Assembly (NCBI RefSeq): GCF_013032445.1
Contig: NZ_WQCA01000008.1
Location: 124,001 to 188,000 of the forward strand
From: Ruegeria arenilitoris
Lineage (GTDB): Bacteria; Pseudomonadota; Alphaproteobacteria; Rhodobacterales; Rhodobacteraceae
Length of the DNA stretch: 64,000 nucleotides
Direction: 5' to 3'
The position numbers and the translations under genes were made by a program. The notes below the pieces were generated by a model, which worked only from the letters and a program-made list of their open reading frames with translations, did no database searches and was not told the origin of the DNA. This document shows positions 1 through 10,550 of the stretch, in pieces. Position 1 is the first letter of the stretch. The number at the start of each line of letters is the position of its first letter.

Positions 1-1
1 A

Positions 2-514
2 CTTCAAGTTCTAACAGCACCGTCAGACATGGTGCCGTTGGACCTGATTACACCGGAAGACATCGAACGTGTGATCGACACGGCCCGCCGCCACTTTGAT
101 TATGTTGTCGTGGATATGCCTTCGACACTTGTTCACTGGTCGGAAAACGTCCTTCAGGCTGCACACGTGTATTTCGCACTGATCGAACTGGACATGCGTT
201 CGGCCCAGAACGCTCTGCGTTTGAAACGCGCCTTGCAGGCTGAGGAACTGCCGTTCAACAAGTTACGTTTCGCCCTGAATCGCGCCCCGAAGTTTACCGA
301 CCTGAACGGCAAGAGCCGCGTGAAGCGGATGGGGGAAAGCCTGGGTATCTCCATCGATCTTCAACTGCCTGATGGCGGCAAGCCCGTCATGCAAAGCGGC
401 GATCATGGACAGCCGCTGGCCAGTGCAGCGGCCAAGAACCCTTTGCGTCGGGAAATCGCGAAACTTGCAAAATCGCTTCACAGCCTGGGCAGCAGCGACG
501 CTGAAGCCGCGTAA
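2..514 (+). CDS. cpaE: Pilus assembly protein CpaE, C-terminal part (gene starts before the window)
   Basis: The reading frame is open from the first bases, so this is the last 170 codons of a longer gene. An ATG at base 29 is internal and unlikely to be the start. The visible part matches the C-terminal half of the MinD/ParA-like ATPase domain of CpaE/TadZ proteins: a hydrophobic strand with the FDYVVVDMPS motif (Walker B-like), followed by strands of the deviant Walker fold. CpaE/TadZ places the Tad pilus machine at its site in the inner membrane. It lies 26 bases before cpaF and reads in the same direction, as in other tad loci. The receiver-like N-terminus cannot be seen. CpaE identity is very likely from motif plus context. 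Confidence 0.88.
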   Translation, partial: LQVLTAPSDMVPLDLITPEDIERVIDTARRHFDYVVVDMPSTLVHWSENVLQAAHVYFALIELDMRSAQNALRLKRALQAEELPFNKLRFALNRAPKFTDLNGKSRVKRMGESLGISIDLQLPDGGKPVMQSGDHGQPLASAAAKNPLRREIAKLAKSLHSLGSSDAEAA

Positions 515-540
515 AACTAATTTGAAGGGGAAGAACCGCC

Positions 541-1974
<1,434 letters not shown>

Positions 1975-1985
1975 GAGATCTGAAT

Positions 1986-2954
1986 ATGCAACTGCCTATT
2001 GAGGCGCTCATATATGTCGTGATCTTCGCCGCGGTATTCGCCTTGGTGGAAGGTATCTACCTTGTCGCGTTCGGAAAATCCATCAGCCTGAACAGCCGCG
2101 TTAACCGCCGGTTGGATATGCTCGACAAAGGTGTCGGTCGTGAACAGGTATTGGAACAGCTGCGCAAGGAAATGCGGCAGCATATGAAGACGCAGAGCAT
2201 TCCGCTCTATTCGTTGCTGGCGGACAAAGCACAAAAGGCTGCCATTGCCTTCACTCCGCGACAATTGATCGTTGTCATGGCTTTGCTGTCTTGCTTTGCC
2301 TTTGTTGGCCTAAGCATCGGCACCGCGACAGATATGGTTCTACGAGTGGCCTTGTCGGTATTTATCGGTGTGGGGGGTGTCTATGCCTGGGTAAACAACA
2401 AGGCAAAAAAACGCATGGCCCTGATGGAAGAGCAACTGCCGGATGCGGTTGAGTTGATGGTACGCTCGCTGCACGTGGGCAACCCGTTTGTATCCTCTGT
2501 CCAGATCGTCGCGAACGAAGTGCAGGATCCACTGGGCACGGAATTTGGCATCATCGCGGACGAATGCGCTTACGGCCGCGACGTGGGCGAGGCGCTCAAA
2601 GAGATGGCGGAGCGTCTGGATATGCAAGACCTTCGATTCTTGGCTGTTGCCGTCGGTATCCAGCAGCAGTCAGGTGGCAACCTGGCCGAAATCCTGGCTG
2701 GTCTGGCAAAGGTGATCCGTGCCCGTTTCCGTCTGTTCCGGCGCGTAAAAGCGATCACTGCCGAGGCGCAATGGTCCGGCAAATTCCTTTCCGGTTTTCC
2801 TCTTTTTTGCCTGGTTTTCATTTTGGTAAACGACCCCACGTACTATGACGAAGTGGTAGATCACTCCTTGTTTATCCCGCTCTGTTTCTTTGTCGGTATC
2901 ATGCTGACACTGAACCTGATCGTGATGCGCATTCTTACTAACATTAAGGTCTGA
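1986..2954 (+). CDS. tadB: Tad inner-membrane platform protein TadB
   Basis: A 322-residue GspF/T2SSF-type protein. Together with TadC it forms the inner-membrane platform on which the CpaF ATPase acts. Hydrophobic segments lie near residues 7-28, 95-135 (two segments) and 265-318 (two segments). The soluble T2SSF helical domain, about 150-260, carries the family pattern of charged helices (MEEQLPDAVELMVRSLHVG and onward). It sits 11 bases after cpaF and 10 bases before tadC. Assignment as TadB rather than TadC comes from order and from the short N-terminal segment followed by a cytoplasmic linker. Confidence 0.94.
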   Translation: MQLPIEALIYVVIFAAVFALVEGIYLVAFGKSISLNSRVNRRLDMLDKGVGREQVLEQLRKEMRQHMKTQSIPLYSLLADKAQKAAIAFTPRQLIVVMALLSCFAFVGLSIGTATDMVLRVALSVFIGVGGVYAWVNNKAKKRMALMEEQLPDAVELMVRSLHVGNPFVSSVQIVANEVQDPLGTEFGIIADECAYGRDVGEALKEMAERLDMQDLRFLAVAVGIQQQSGGNLAEILAGLAKVIRARFRLFRRVKAITAEAQWSGKFLSGFPLFCLVFILVNDPTYYDEVVDHSLFIPLCFFVGIMLTLNLIVMRILTNIKV

Positions 2955-2964
2955 GGATATCTCA

Positions 2965-3945
2965 ATGGAATTTCTGAGCCAAATCAACGACCTGACCAAA
3001 CAGCACCTAGGTGAATTCGGGCCTCTGATCATAATCGGCGTTCTGGGGTTATTCATGATCCTGATTGCCGTATCTCTGATACTAAGCCAGCCAGAAGACC
3101 CGCTTAAAAAGCTGCAGAAATCAAATTCGGCGCCTAAGCCAAACAAAAAGTCCAAGAAAGACAAGCTCCGCACTGCCAGCCGCAACGAGCAACTTGAAAA
3201 GTTTGCCACCTTCCTTGAGCCGAAGAACGAAGACGAACTTTCGGCTATGCAACTCAAGCTGCGGCAGGCCGGATATCACTCCAAAGATGCGGTACGGTTC
3301 TTTCACTTTGCACAGTTTGCGCTGGGCATTGTCGGTATTTTTGTAGGCGTAATGCTGATTACAGTACTGTCCGGCGGGCAGGAATTCACCGGCAACCAAA
3401 TAGCGATCCGCGTTCTGATCCCAGCCGCTGCAGGGTATTTTCTGCCGCGATATTGGATCACCCGGCGCGTCGAAGAACGGAAGGAATCGATTACCGCCGG
3501 ATTTCCCGATACGCTAGATCTTATGCTTGTCTGTGTCGAAGCAGGACAGTCTCTGGATCAGGCCATTGTTCGGGTTGCTAACGAGATGAAATCCTCCTAC
3601 CCCGACATCGCTCAGGAATTCCAGATTGTTGCTTACGAGTTGAAGGCCGGTAAGGACAAGGACTCGGTGCTGCGTGACTTCGGAACTCGCTGTGGCGTTC
3701 AGGATGTCAACGCCTTCGTGACCGTGATGATCCAATCGGCTACTTTCGGTACATCGATCGCAGACGCACTGCGCGTTTATGCCGGCGAGATGCGTGACAA
3801 ACGCGTGATGCGGGCCGAAGAAGCCGCGAACAAGTTGCCAACCAAGATGACACTTGCCACAATGACGCTGACGGTGCCGCCTTTGCTGGTAATTCTGGTT
3901 GGGCCTTCGGCAAAAGGGATTGCAGATTTTGCAGGTGGTGGCTGA
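2965..3945 (+). CDS. tadC: Tad inner-membrane platform protein TadC
   Basis: The second GspF/T2SSF paralogue of the Tad platform, 326 residues. A membrane segment near 20-40 is followed by a Lys-rich linker, two hydrophobic segments near 113-160, the T2SSF domain with GFPDTLDLMLVCVEAGQSL (residues about 180-198), and a C-terminal membrane segment ending in GGG. The ATG at 2965 follows a GAGGATATCTC stretch. It is cotranscribed with tadB, and the next gene starts 7 bases after its stop. Confidence 0.94.
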   Translation: MEFLSQINDLTKQHLGEFGPLIIIGVLGLFMILIAVSLILSQPEDPLKKLQKSNSAPKPNKKSKKDKLRTASRNEQLEKFATFLEPKNEDELSAMQLKLRQAGYHSKDAVRFFHFAQFALGIVGIFVGVMLITVLSGGQEFTGNQIAIRVLIPAAAGYFLPRYWITRRVEERKESITAGFPDTLDLMLVCVEAGQSLDQAIVRVANEMKSSYPDIAQEFQIVAYELKAGKDKDSVLRDFGTRCGVQDVNAFVTVMIQSATFGTSIADALRVYAGEMRDKRVMRAEEAANKLPTKMTLATMTLTVPPLLVILVGPSAKGIADFAGGG

Positions 3946-3952
3946 TACCTCC

Positions 3953-4534
3953 ATGACATCCAACTTCGTGCGTATCCTATCCACGATACGCCACGCTATG
4001 CAGGCCGCCTTGGTGATCGCCATGGTGGCCTCTTGTACGGATACGGGCCTGTCAGATGATCTGGATGCCCCCGGGATAGACCCAAAAGGCCAAAATGCGG
4101 ACGAAATAGCAGTCGGCAACCGTTTGATGGCCGCCGGTGAATACGAACTGGCGCTGAATTCCTTTTCTCGTGCTGCACTGGACCAAGGAATGACAGCAGA
4201 GATTTTGACGTCGATGGGCACAGCCAATCTGGGCCTTGGTCGTCTGGGACAGGCCGAACCGCTGTTGCGTCGTGCTGTAAAAAATGCCCCCGAATGGTCG
4301 GTTGCATGGAACAACCTTGGCGTGTTGCTGATCGAGACTGGCGAATACCCAGAGGCTACTCAAGTCTTTAAACGCGCCTACGCGTTGAACAATGGCGAAA
4401 GTGACGCAATCCGGGACAATCTGCGCTTAGCACTCGCAAAAATGGAAAATCCTGTTAATACTACGGCGGAAGAACAAGAATACACGCTGGAGCGGCAAGG
4501 CGACGGGCAATATACGCTGCGCAAGCTCCCATAA
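3953..4534 (+). CDS. tadD: TadD-like TPR lipoprotein of the Tad locus
   Basis: The 193-residue protein begins with an N-terminal signal ending in VASC, so Cys28 is the likely lipidated residue. Tetratricopeptide repeats follow, with typical pairs such as MGTANLGLGRLGQAEPLL and LGVLLIETGEYPEATQVF. TadD proteins are outer-membrane pilotin-like lipoproteins that help assemble the secretin and pilus channel. An upstream in-frame ATG exists inside tadC, but the start at 3953 places the signal peptide at the N-terminus and leaves a 7-base gap after tadC. A start at the internal Met16 would give an even shorter signal peptide. Confidence 0.88.
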   Translation: MTSNFVRILSTIRHAMQAALVIAMVASCTDTGLSDDLDAPGIDPKGQNADEIAVGNRLMAAGEYELALNSFSRAALDQGMTAEILTSMGTANLGLGRLGQAEPLLRRAVKNAPEWSVAWNNLGVLLIETGEYPEATQVFKRAYALNNGESDAIRDNLRLALAKMENPVNTTAEEQEYTLERQGDGQYTLRKLP

Positions 4535-4563
4535 AACAGGCAAGGGCAGTAAAGGACGCAAAA

Positions 4564-5415
4564 ATGCGCCAACAATTCTTGATTGCGCCGATGATGATGT
4601 GCGGGTTGATATTGTCTGCCTGCGAAAAAGAAACCGAGGAAGAAAAAGTCGAGCGTACCTACCAAGAGGTCAACGTCATCGAAGAGACGAACCTGAGCGA
4701 GGTACTTCTGACTGCTGCTGACCCGAATGAGGCGGTCACTTACTTCCAAGGTGCTGCAGCTAAGAACCCGGACAGGATCGACCTGCAACGAGGTCTGGCA
4801 ATCTCTCTTTCCCGCGCGAAGCGCTCGACCGAGGCCGTCGCCGCTTGGAAAAAAGTAACGACCATGAAGGGATCTGGTAATGTCGACAAAGTCGAGTATG
4901 CCGACGCCCTTGTTCGTGCCGGCAACTGGGGACAAGCCAAAACCGTTCTGGATTCTGTGCCGCCCACTTACGAGACCTTTAAACGCTATCGCCTAGAGGC
5001 GGTTGTGGCCGACTCCAAAAAAGACTGGAAACGTGCGGATCACTTTTACGAAACCGCGATCGGTCTAACCACACGGCCAGGCGGGGTGATGAACAATTGG
5101 GGTTATTCCAAGCTCTCACGTGGCCAGTACGAGGAAGCCGAGCGTTTGTTCACCGAGGCGATCCGGCAGGACAAGTCCCTGTTCACCGCCAAGAACAATC
5201 TGGTTCTGGCCCGCGCCGCTCAGGGCAACTACAATATGCCGGTTGTTCCAATGACTCAGGTCGAGCGCGCCGTGCTGTTGAACACAATGGGGATTTCTGC
5301 GGTCAAGCAAGGTGATGTGGCAACCGCCAAGAACCTTTTCCGTGAAGCCATCGCCACCCATCCTCAGCACTATGATGAGGCTGTCCGTTCGCTCCGCGCG
5401 CTCGAGGATGCCTGA
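4564..5415 (+). CDS. Second TPR lipoprotein of the Tad locus
   Basis: A 283-residue protein with a lipoprotein signal (LILSAC, Cys20 predicted as the lipid site) and a short acidic Glu/Lys-rich stretch. Several TPR units follow, for example in about 60-115, 150-200 and the last 40 residues. An AAAGGACGC ribosome site precedes the ATG. It is the second TPR lipoprotein in a row and is more diverged than the preceding TadD. It probably acts in the same outer-membrane or periplasmic assembly step, but no specific function can be read from the sequence. The stop codon abuts the start of the prepilin peptidase gene. Confidence 0.85.
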   Translation: MRQQFLIAPMMMCGLILSACEKETEEEKVERTYQEVNVIEETNLSEVLLTAADPNEAVTYFQGAAAKNPDRIDLQRGLAISLSRAKRSTEAVAAWKKVTTMKGSGNVDKVEYADALVRAGNWGQAKTVLDSVPPTYETFKRYRLEAVVADSKKDWKRADHFYETAIGLTTRPGGVMNNWGYSKLSRGQYEEAERLFTEAIRQDKSLFTAKNNLVLARAAQGNYNMPVVPMTQVERAVLLNTMGISAVKQGDVATAKNLFREAIATHPQHYDEAVRSLRALEDA

Positions 5416-5418
5416 TTG

Positions 5419-5964
5419 ATGAACATTCCCGCGCATGTAGCGTTGTGGTTTTTGCCCTTCGTTCTGCCGATTTGCCTGTATGTGGTATTGGTGGATCTGC
5501 GTCATATGTTGATCAAGAACCACGCTGTGATAACACTGTTTGCAGTGTTCGTTGTCGGCGGCCTTTTCGCACTGCCACCGTGGTCAACGGAATGGACAAC
5601 CGCCACGGTGGGGTCGTGGACGATCTCGCTGCCACCCTACCTCTGGCATTTGCTGCATGCCGTGCCAGTTCTGATTATTGGGATATTGTTCAACGCAATC
5701 GGCGCATTGGGGGGCGGAGACGCCAAGTTTCTGGCCGCAGCCTCGCCCTTTGTCTGGCCCGGTGACTATCTTTTGGTCCTACTCATTCTGACAACGATGA
5801 ACGTAGCCGCCTTGGTCGCTCACAGATTGGCCCGCGCAACGGCACTGCGTAACTTCGCGCCCGATTGGGAAAGCTGGGAAAAGACCAGACACATACCGAT
5901 GGGGCTCTCTCTGAGCGGCAGCCTCGTTGTCTACCTGATCCTCGGAATTGTTTACGGCTCGTGA
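5419..5964 (+). CDS. cpaA: Prepilin peptidase TadV/CpaA (A24 family)
   Basis: A polytopic inner-membrane aspartyl protease of 181 residues that cleaves the leader of Flp pilins and pseudopilins. Both active-site aspartates are visible: Asp26 in VDLRHMLIKN and Asp101 in GGGDAK (residues 98-103), the GxGD motif of type 4 prepilin peptidases. Hydrophobic segments fill most of the protein. An in-frame TTG directly before the ATG (5416) is possible, but the ATG at 5419 is preferred. In this locus the peptidase gene closes the operon, whereas in several tad loci it lies close to the pilin gene. No pilin gene is in the window. Confidence 0.92.
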   Translation: MNIPAHVALWFLPFVLPICLYVVLVDLRHMLIKNHAVITLFAVFVVGGLFALPPWSTEWTTATVGSWTISLPPYLWHLLHAVPVLIIGILFNAIGALGGGDAKFLAAASPFVWPGDYLLVLLILTTMNVAALVAHRLARATALRNFAPDWESWEKTRHIPMGLSLSGSLVVYLILGIVYGS

Positions 5965-6030
5965 ACTATCACCAAGCCGCCTTTTCCCTGCCTTGGTGCT
6001 GACACAAAGCCGGGACAGATTTTCCCAAGT

Positions 6031-6046
6031 GGCCCTTTTCGGGGCC
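6031..6046 (+). terminator. Weak hairpin between the prepilin peptidase and AAA ATPase genes
   Basis: GGCCC and GGGCC arms around a short T/C loop, followed by TTTGG. It could attenuate or end Tad transcription. The lack of a proper T-run makes this uncertain. The 116-base gap around it holds no other clear feature. Confidence 0.25.
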
Positions 6047-6080
6047 TTTGGCGTGAAAACTGGATAGACGGGCGACGCTC

Positions 6081-7388
6081 ATGAATATGCAGACCACCTC
6101 GGTAATGGCTCCCCCTGCCCCCAAGGGTCTGGGCGAAATGCAACTGCCCATCGTCATGATGCGAGACATCTTGTTGAAGACGATCTTCCGCAAGAACGTT
6201 AACACCGTTTCCGAGATCGCCGAAGCGATTTGTCTACCGGGTTCCGTCACACAGGAACTGATCGACATGGCTCGAGAGCAGAAGCTGGTCGAGGCCACCG
6301 GTACCCTGAACGCCAATAGCGGAAACGAGATGGGCTATCAGTTAACCGATGCCGGCAAGGCCCGCGCGCTGGACGCGCTGAGCCAGTCGGAATACTTCGG
6401 TGCCATGCCCGTGCCGCTGGATGTCTACCGCGAGCAGGTCAAGCGTCAGTCGATCCGCAACATTCAGGTAACCCGCGATCAACTGGTTGGCGCCATGGGC
6501 CATCTGGTTCTGCCCGACACCCTGCTGGACCAGCTTGGCCCGGCGGTCAGCGCTGGACGTTCGGTTCTGATGTACGGCCCTCCGGGCAATGGTAAATCCT
6601 CGATCTCGAACGGGATCAGGGATGCACTGGGTGACAATGTCTACGTGCCCTATGCCATTGAATACGCCGGTCAGGTGATCACTGTTTACGACCCGATCGT
6701 GCACACCGCGATCGAGCAGGAACCCGATGACCCAAACAGCCTCCGCCGCCGCAAACGGTTCGACTCGCGTTATGTCCAGTGCGAACGCCCAACTGTTGTG
6801 ACCGGTGGTGAATTGTCACTGAGCATGTTGGACTTGGTCTACAACCCAACGGCCCGGACCTATCAGGCGCCATTGCAGCTAAAATCAACCGGCGGCATCT
6901 TCATCGTGGACGACCTTGGCCGTCAGCAGGAACCGCCGCAGGCGCTGATCAACCGCTGGATTGTTCCACTGGAAGAGAACAAGGACATCCTCGGCCTGCA
7001 GTCGGGTGAAAAGTTCGAAGTGCCTTTCGACACGTTGGTCATCTTCTCGACCAACTTCCACCCGAACGAGATCTTCGACCAAGCGGCCCTGCGCCGGATC
7101 TTCTTCAAGATCAAGATTGACGGCCCGAACCAGGAGAACTTCCTGAAGATCTTCGCTATGGTCGCCCGCAAACGCGGTATGCCGCTGGATGAGGCTGCAC
7201 TGGTGCACCTGTTGAAGGTCAAATACCCAACCATCAACAATGTCTACGCGAACTATCAGCCAATCTTCCTGATCGACCAGATGATCTCGATTTGTGAATT
7301 CGAGGGCATCCCTTACCAGATGAGCCCTGACCTGATCGACCGCGCGTGGTCCAACATGTTCGTCAAAGACGAGAAAATCGTCAAATAA
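6081..7388 (+). CDS. AAA-family ATPase with N-terminal winged-helix-like region, next to the Tad locus
   Basis: A 435-residue soluble protein. Residues about 25-105 look like a winged-helix or helical domain (a segment about initiating and a QLTDAGKARALDAL-type wing, common in regulators). The rest is an AAA ATPase: Walker A GPPGNGKS at 166-173, Walker B IFIVDD at 273-278, sensor-1 FSTN at 322-325 and a paired-arginine finger at 338-339. Proteins of this kind occur in alphaproteobacterial genomes as ATPases without assigned function. It is in the same direction as the Tad genes, 116 bases downstream, so a link with pilus assembly is possible but unproven. ATPase activity is near certain and the role is unknown. 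Confidence 0.9.
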   Translation: MNMQTTSVMAPPAPKGLGEMQLPIVMMRDILLKTIFRKNVNTVSEIAEAICLPGSVTQELIDMAREQKLVEATGTLNANSGNEMGYQLTDAGKARALDALSQSEYFGAMPVPLDVYREQVKRQSIRNIQVTRDQLVGAMGHLVLPDTLLDQLGPAVSAGRSVLMYGPPGNGKSSISNGIRDALGDNVYVPYAIEYAGQVITVYDPIVHTAIEQEPDDPNSLRRRKRFDSRYVQCERPTVVTGGELSLSMLDLVYNPTARTYQAPLQLKSTGGIFIVDDLGRQQEPPQALINRWIVPLEENKDILGLQSGEKFEVPFDTLVIFSTNFHPNEIFDQAALRRIFFKIKIDGPNQENFLKIFAMVARKRGMPLDEAALVHLLKVKYPTINNVYANYQPIFLIDQMISICEFEGIPYQMSPDLIDRAWSNMFVKDEKIVK

Positions 7389-7428
7389 CGCCGTGCCAAT
7401 TCGGTGATGAGCCGGGTAGTCTGCCCGC

Positions 7429-9840
7429 ATGACGCAGATTCCCGCCCGGATCACCGATTGGTTCACCGCCAAAGGCTGGTCCATCCACCCCCATCAGCAG
7501 GATATGTTCAACCGGGCATCGGACCCGGCCACTTTGCTGATTGCGCCGACCGGTGGCGGAAAGACCATGGCGGGGTTCCTGCCCACCCTGGCCGAGTTGG
7601 CCGAGCGAGAACATGTTGGGTTGCACACGATATATGTTTCGCCCCTCAAGGCATTGGCCGCCGATATCCGTCGCAATCTGCGCGGACCTGCAGATGAGAT
7701 CGGCTTGCCCATCCGGATTGAAGACCGTACCGGAGACACCTCGGCCACGCAGAAGAAACGCCAGCGTGTGGACCCACCGCATATCCTGCTGACCACACCA
7801 GAAAGCCTGGCTCTTTTAACGTCATACGAAGACGCGCCACGGATGTTTGCAGGCGTGCAACGGGTGATCGTAGACGAAATCCACGCCTTGGCCGAAAGCA
7901 AACGCGGCGATCAACTGATGCTGGCTTTGGCGCGGCTGCAATCGCTGTGCCCCGACCTGCGCCGGGTCGGTCTGTCGGCCACGGTCGAAGACTCCGATGC
8001 GATCGCGCGGTTTCTGGCCCGGCACCCCGACCCCTGCCAGATCATTCAGGCCGATCCCGGTCCGGACCCTGACATCCGAATGCTGGAAACGCAGGAAATG
8101 CCCCCGTGGTCAGGCGGAGGTGCGGCCTATGCGATCCCTGCGGTGCTGGATCAAATCAAGCAACACAAGACGACACTGATCTTTCACAACACCCGCGCAC
8201 AGGCCGAGATTTTTTTTCACAACCTCTGGCTCGCCAATGAAGACAGCCTGCCCATCGGCATCCACCACGGCAGTCTGGACCGACAACAACGCGAGCGGGT
8301 TGAGGCCGCGATGGTCCGCGGAGACCTACGCGCCATCGTTTGCACCGGCAGTTTGGATTTAGGTATCGACTGGGGCGATGTGGATCTGGTGATCCAGATC
8401 GGTGCCCCCAAGAACGTAAAACGTCTGGTGCAGCGGATTGGGCGGGCGAACCACCGCTATAACGCGCCCTCCAAGGCCCTTCTGGTGCCTGCAAACCGGT
8501 TCGAGGTGGTGGAATGTGTCGCTGCGCTTGAGGCCGCGAAAGCACATGATCTGGACGGAGAACCTCGCGGCACGGGTCCCCGCGACGTCCTGTGCCAGCA
8601 TATCCTGATCGCAGCAGCAGCCGGGCCCTTCGACGCGGATACGCTGTTCGCCGAAATGACTGCTGCCGGGCCTTATGCGGAACTGAATCGCGCAGAGTTC
8701 GACGCCTGTCTGGAGTTCTGTGCCACCGGAGGCTACGCCCTGCGCGCCTACGACCGCTGGCAGCGACTACAACAACTTGCAGATGGCCTATGGCAGTTGC
8801 GAGACCCACGCGCGGCGCAGCGCATCCGCATGAACCTCGGCACCATTCAGGACACAGACACGCTCAAGGTGCGCCTGAAACGCAATCGTGGCGGTAAGCC
8901 ACTGGGTGAGGTTGAAGAAGCCTTTGCTGCCTCGCTCACTCAAGGTGACACATTTCTAATCGGCGGTCAGATCGTGCGTTATGAGGGCCTGCGCGAAATG
9001 GTTGTCGAGGTCAGCCGCCGTGCGGATCGCAAGCCCAAGGTGGCAGTCTTCTCCGGCACAAAATTCGCCACCTCAACGCAGCTGAGCGACCGCATCCTGC
9101 AGATGTTCGCGCAGCCCGACTGGCCGCAACTGCCTAAGCACACGGCCGACTGGCTTGCCCTACAGCGCGATATGTCTCGCCTGCCCCAACGCGACCGTCT
9201 GCTGATCGAGAGCTTTCCCAATGACGGGCGCGAGAACCTGTGTGTCTACGGTTTCGCCGGACGCAACGCACAACAGACGCTGGGCTTGTTGCTGACCAAA
9301 CGCATGGAGGAAACAGGCCTTGCCCCGCTGGGTTTCGTGGCCACCGACTATGCCACACTGATCTGGGGGCTGGATGCCGTCACGGACCCCCGCCCCCTAT
9401 TCCAATTGGACGCTCTACGCGAGGGGCTAGAAACTTGGTTGGCCGGGAACGCGGTGATGAAGCGCACCTTTCGCGCTTCGGCCACGATTGCCGGTCTGAT
9501 CGAACGCAACACCGGCGGGCAGCGCAAAAGCGGACGTCAGGCAACGTTCTCATCGGATATCCTGTATGACACCTTGCTGAAATATGATCCCGACCACCTG
9601 TTGATGCAGATCACCCGCGAAGAGGCCATGCGCGGACTGGTGGATTTCGGGCGGATCGAGGCGATGGTTGAACGTATCGGCGACCGGATTGATTTGCTGC
9701 GACTGGATCGCGTCTCGCCCCTCGCGGCACCGCTGTTCCTTGAGGTCGGCAAGGTTCCGGTCAAGGGCGCGGCCGAGGAACGCCTGTTGGCCGAGGAAAG
9801 CGCCCGTCTGTTGCAGGCCGCAGGGCTGGATCCCGGCTGA
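7429..9840 (+). CDS. Ligase-associated DNA damage response DEXH-box helicase (Lhr-like)
   Basis: An 803-residue superfamily 2 helicase. Motif I APTGGGKT is at about 40-47, the DEIH box at 149-152, motif III in GLSATVEDS, motif VI in QRIGRANHR near residue 335, then a winged-helix region and the Lhr-specific C-terminal domain. The family is named for its usual gene neighbourhood with an ATP-dependent DNA ligase, an exonuclease and the PdeM phosphoesterase. It unwinds DNA during repair. Here only pdeM follows, 41 bases later. The ATG at 7429 gives the normal N-terminus. Confidence 0.93.
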   Translation: MTQIPARITDWFTAKGWSIHPHQQDMFNRASDPATLLIAPTGGGKTMAGFLPTLAELAEREHVGLHTIYVSPLKALAADIRRNLRGPADEIGLPIRIEDRTGDTSATQKKRQRVDPPHILLTTPESLALLTSYEDAPRMFAGVQRVIVDEIHALAESKRGDQLMLALARLQSLCPDLRRVGLSATVEDSDAIARFLARHPDPCQIIQADPGPDPDIRMLETQEMPPWSGGGAAYAIPAVLDQIKQHKTTLIFHNTRAQAEIFFHNLWLANEDSLPIGIHHGSLDRQQRERVEAAMVRGDLRAIVCTGSLDLGIDWGDVDLVIQIGAPKNVKRLVQRIGRANHRYNAPSKALLVPANRFEVVECVAALEAAKAHDLDGEPRGTGPRDVLCQHILIAAAAGPFDADTLFAEMTAAGPYAELNRAEFDACLEFCATGGYALRAYDRWQRLQQLADGLWQLRDPRAAQRIRMNLGTIQDTDTLKVRLKRNRGGKPLGEVEEAFAASLTQGDTFLIGGQIVRYEGLREMVVEVSRRADRKPKVAVFSGTKFATSTQLSDRILQMFAQPDWPQLPKHTADWLALQRDMSRLPQRDRLLIESFPNDGRENLCVYGFAGRNAQQTLGLLLTKRMEETGLAPLGFVATDYATLIWGLDAVTDPRPLFQLDALREGLETWLAGNAVMKRTFRASATIAGLIERNTGGQRKSGRQATFSSDILYDTLLKYDPDHLLMQITREEAMRGLVDFGRIEAMVERIGDRIDLLRLDRVSPLAAPLFLEVGKVPVKGAAEERLLAEESARLLQAAGLDPG

Positions 9841-9881
9841 TACCGCTTGCGCCCCGGACCGAAACGCGCAAAGAACGGACC

Positions 9882-10544
9882 ATGAACAGCATTGCGTTTT
9901 CTTTTGCCGGGCAGGGACTCTGCGCGCTGAGGTCCGGGGCATTGTGGTGGCCCGAGCAAAACCTGCTCTGTGTCTCGGACCTGCATCTGGGAAAATCCGA
10001 GCGTATCGCCCGACGCGGCGGCCCCACCCTGCCGCCTTATGACAGTCAGGAAACGCTGACCCGTCTAACTGCCGACGTCACGCAAACCAATCCGGGCACT
10101 GTGATCTGCCTGGGCGACAGCTTTGACGATCTGGATGCGTCCATGGCGATGGGTCCGGATGAGAAACGGGATATCACCGCCTTGCAGGCCGGTCGCCGCT
10201 GGATCTGGATCGAAGGCAACCACGATCCCGGCCCGATTGATCTGGGCGGAGCGCATCTGTCTGAATGCAGTGTTGGTCCGCTGACCTTTCGACATATCGC
10301 GCAGGCAGAGGCTCGGGCCGAGGTGTCCGGCCATTACCACCCCAAAGCCCGGCTGCGCACACGCGGGCGCGCGATCACCCGCCCGGCTTTTCTGGTCGAT
10401 CAGACACGGCTGATTCTGCCCGCCTACGGCACCTATACAGGCGGGTTGTGCAGTTCGGATCAGGTGTTGAACTCATTGATGGATGATAAGGCTTTGGCCA
10501 TCCTGACCGGTCCCAAGCCGCAGATCATTCCCATGCCAAGGTGA
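9882..10544 (+). CDS. pdeM: Ligase-associated DNA damage response endonuclease PdeM
   Basis: A calcineurin-like metallophosphoesterase of 220 residues. The metal-binding signatures are complete: SDLHLG (Asp33, His35), GDSFDD (Asp79), EGNHD (Asn113, His114) and GHYH (His151, His153). PdeM proteins belong to the DNA-repair gene set shared with the Lhr-like helicase and a DNA ligase. It is cotranscribed with the helicase gene. The next gene converges from the minus strand 6 bases after the stop. Confidence 0.93.
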   Translation: MNSIAFSFAGQGLCALRSGALWWPEQNLLCVSDLHLGKSERIARRGGPTLPPYDSQETLTRLTADVTQTNPGTVICLGDSFDDLDASMAMGPDEKRDITALQAGRRWIWIEGNHDPGPIDLGGAHLSECSVGPLTFRHIAQAEARAEVSGHYHPKARLRTRGRAITRPAFLVDQTRLILPAYGTYTGGLCSSDQVLNSLMDDKALAILTGPKPQIIPMPR

Positions 10545-10550
10545 ACTGGC

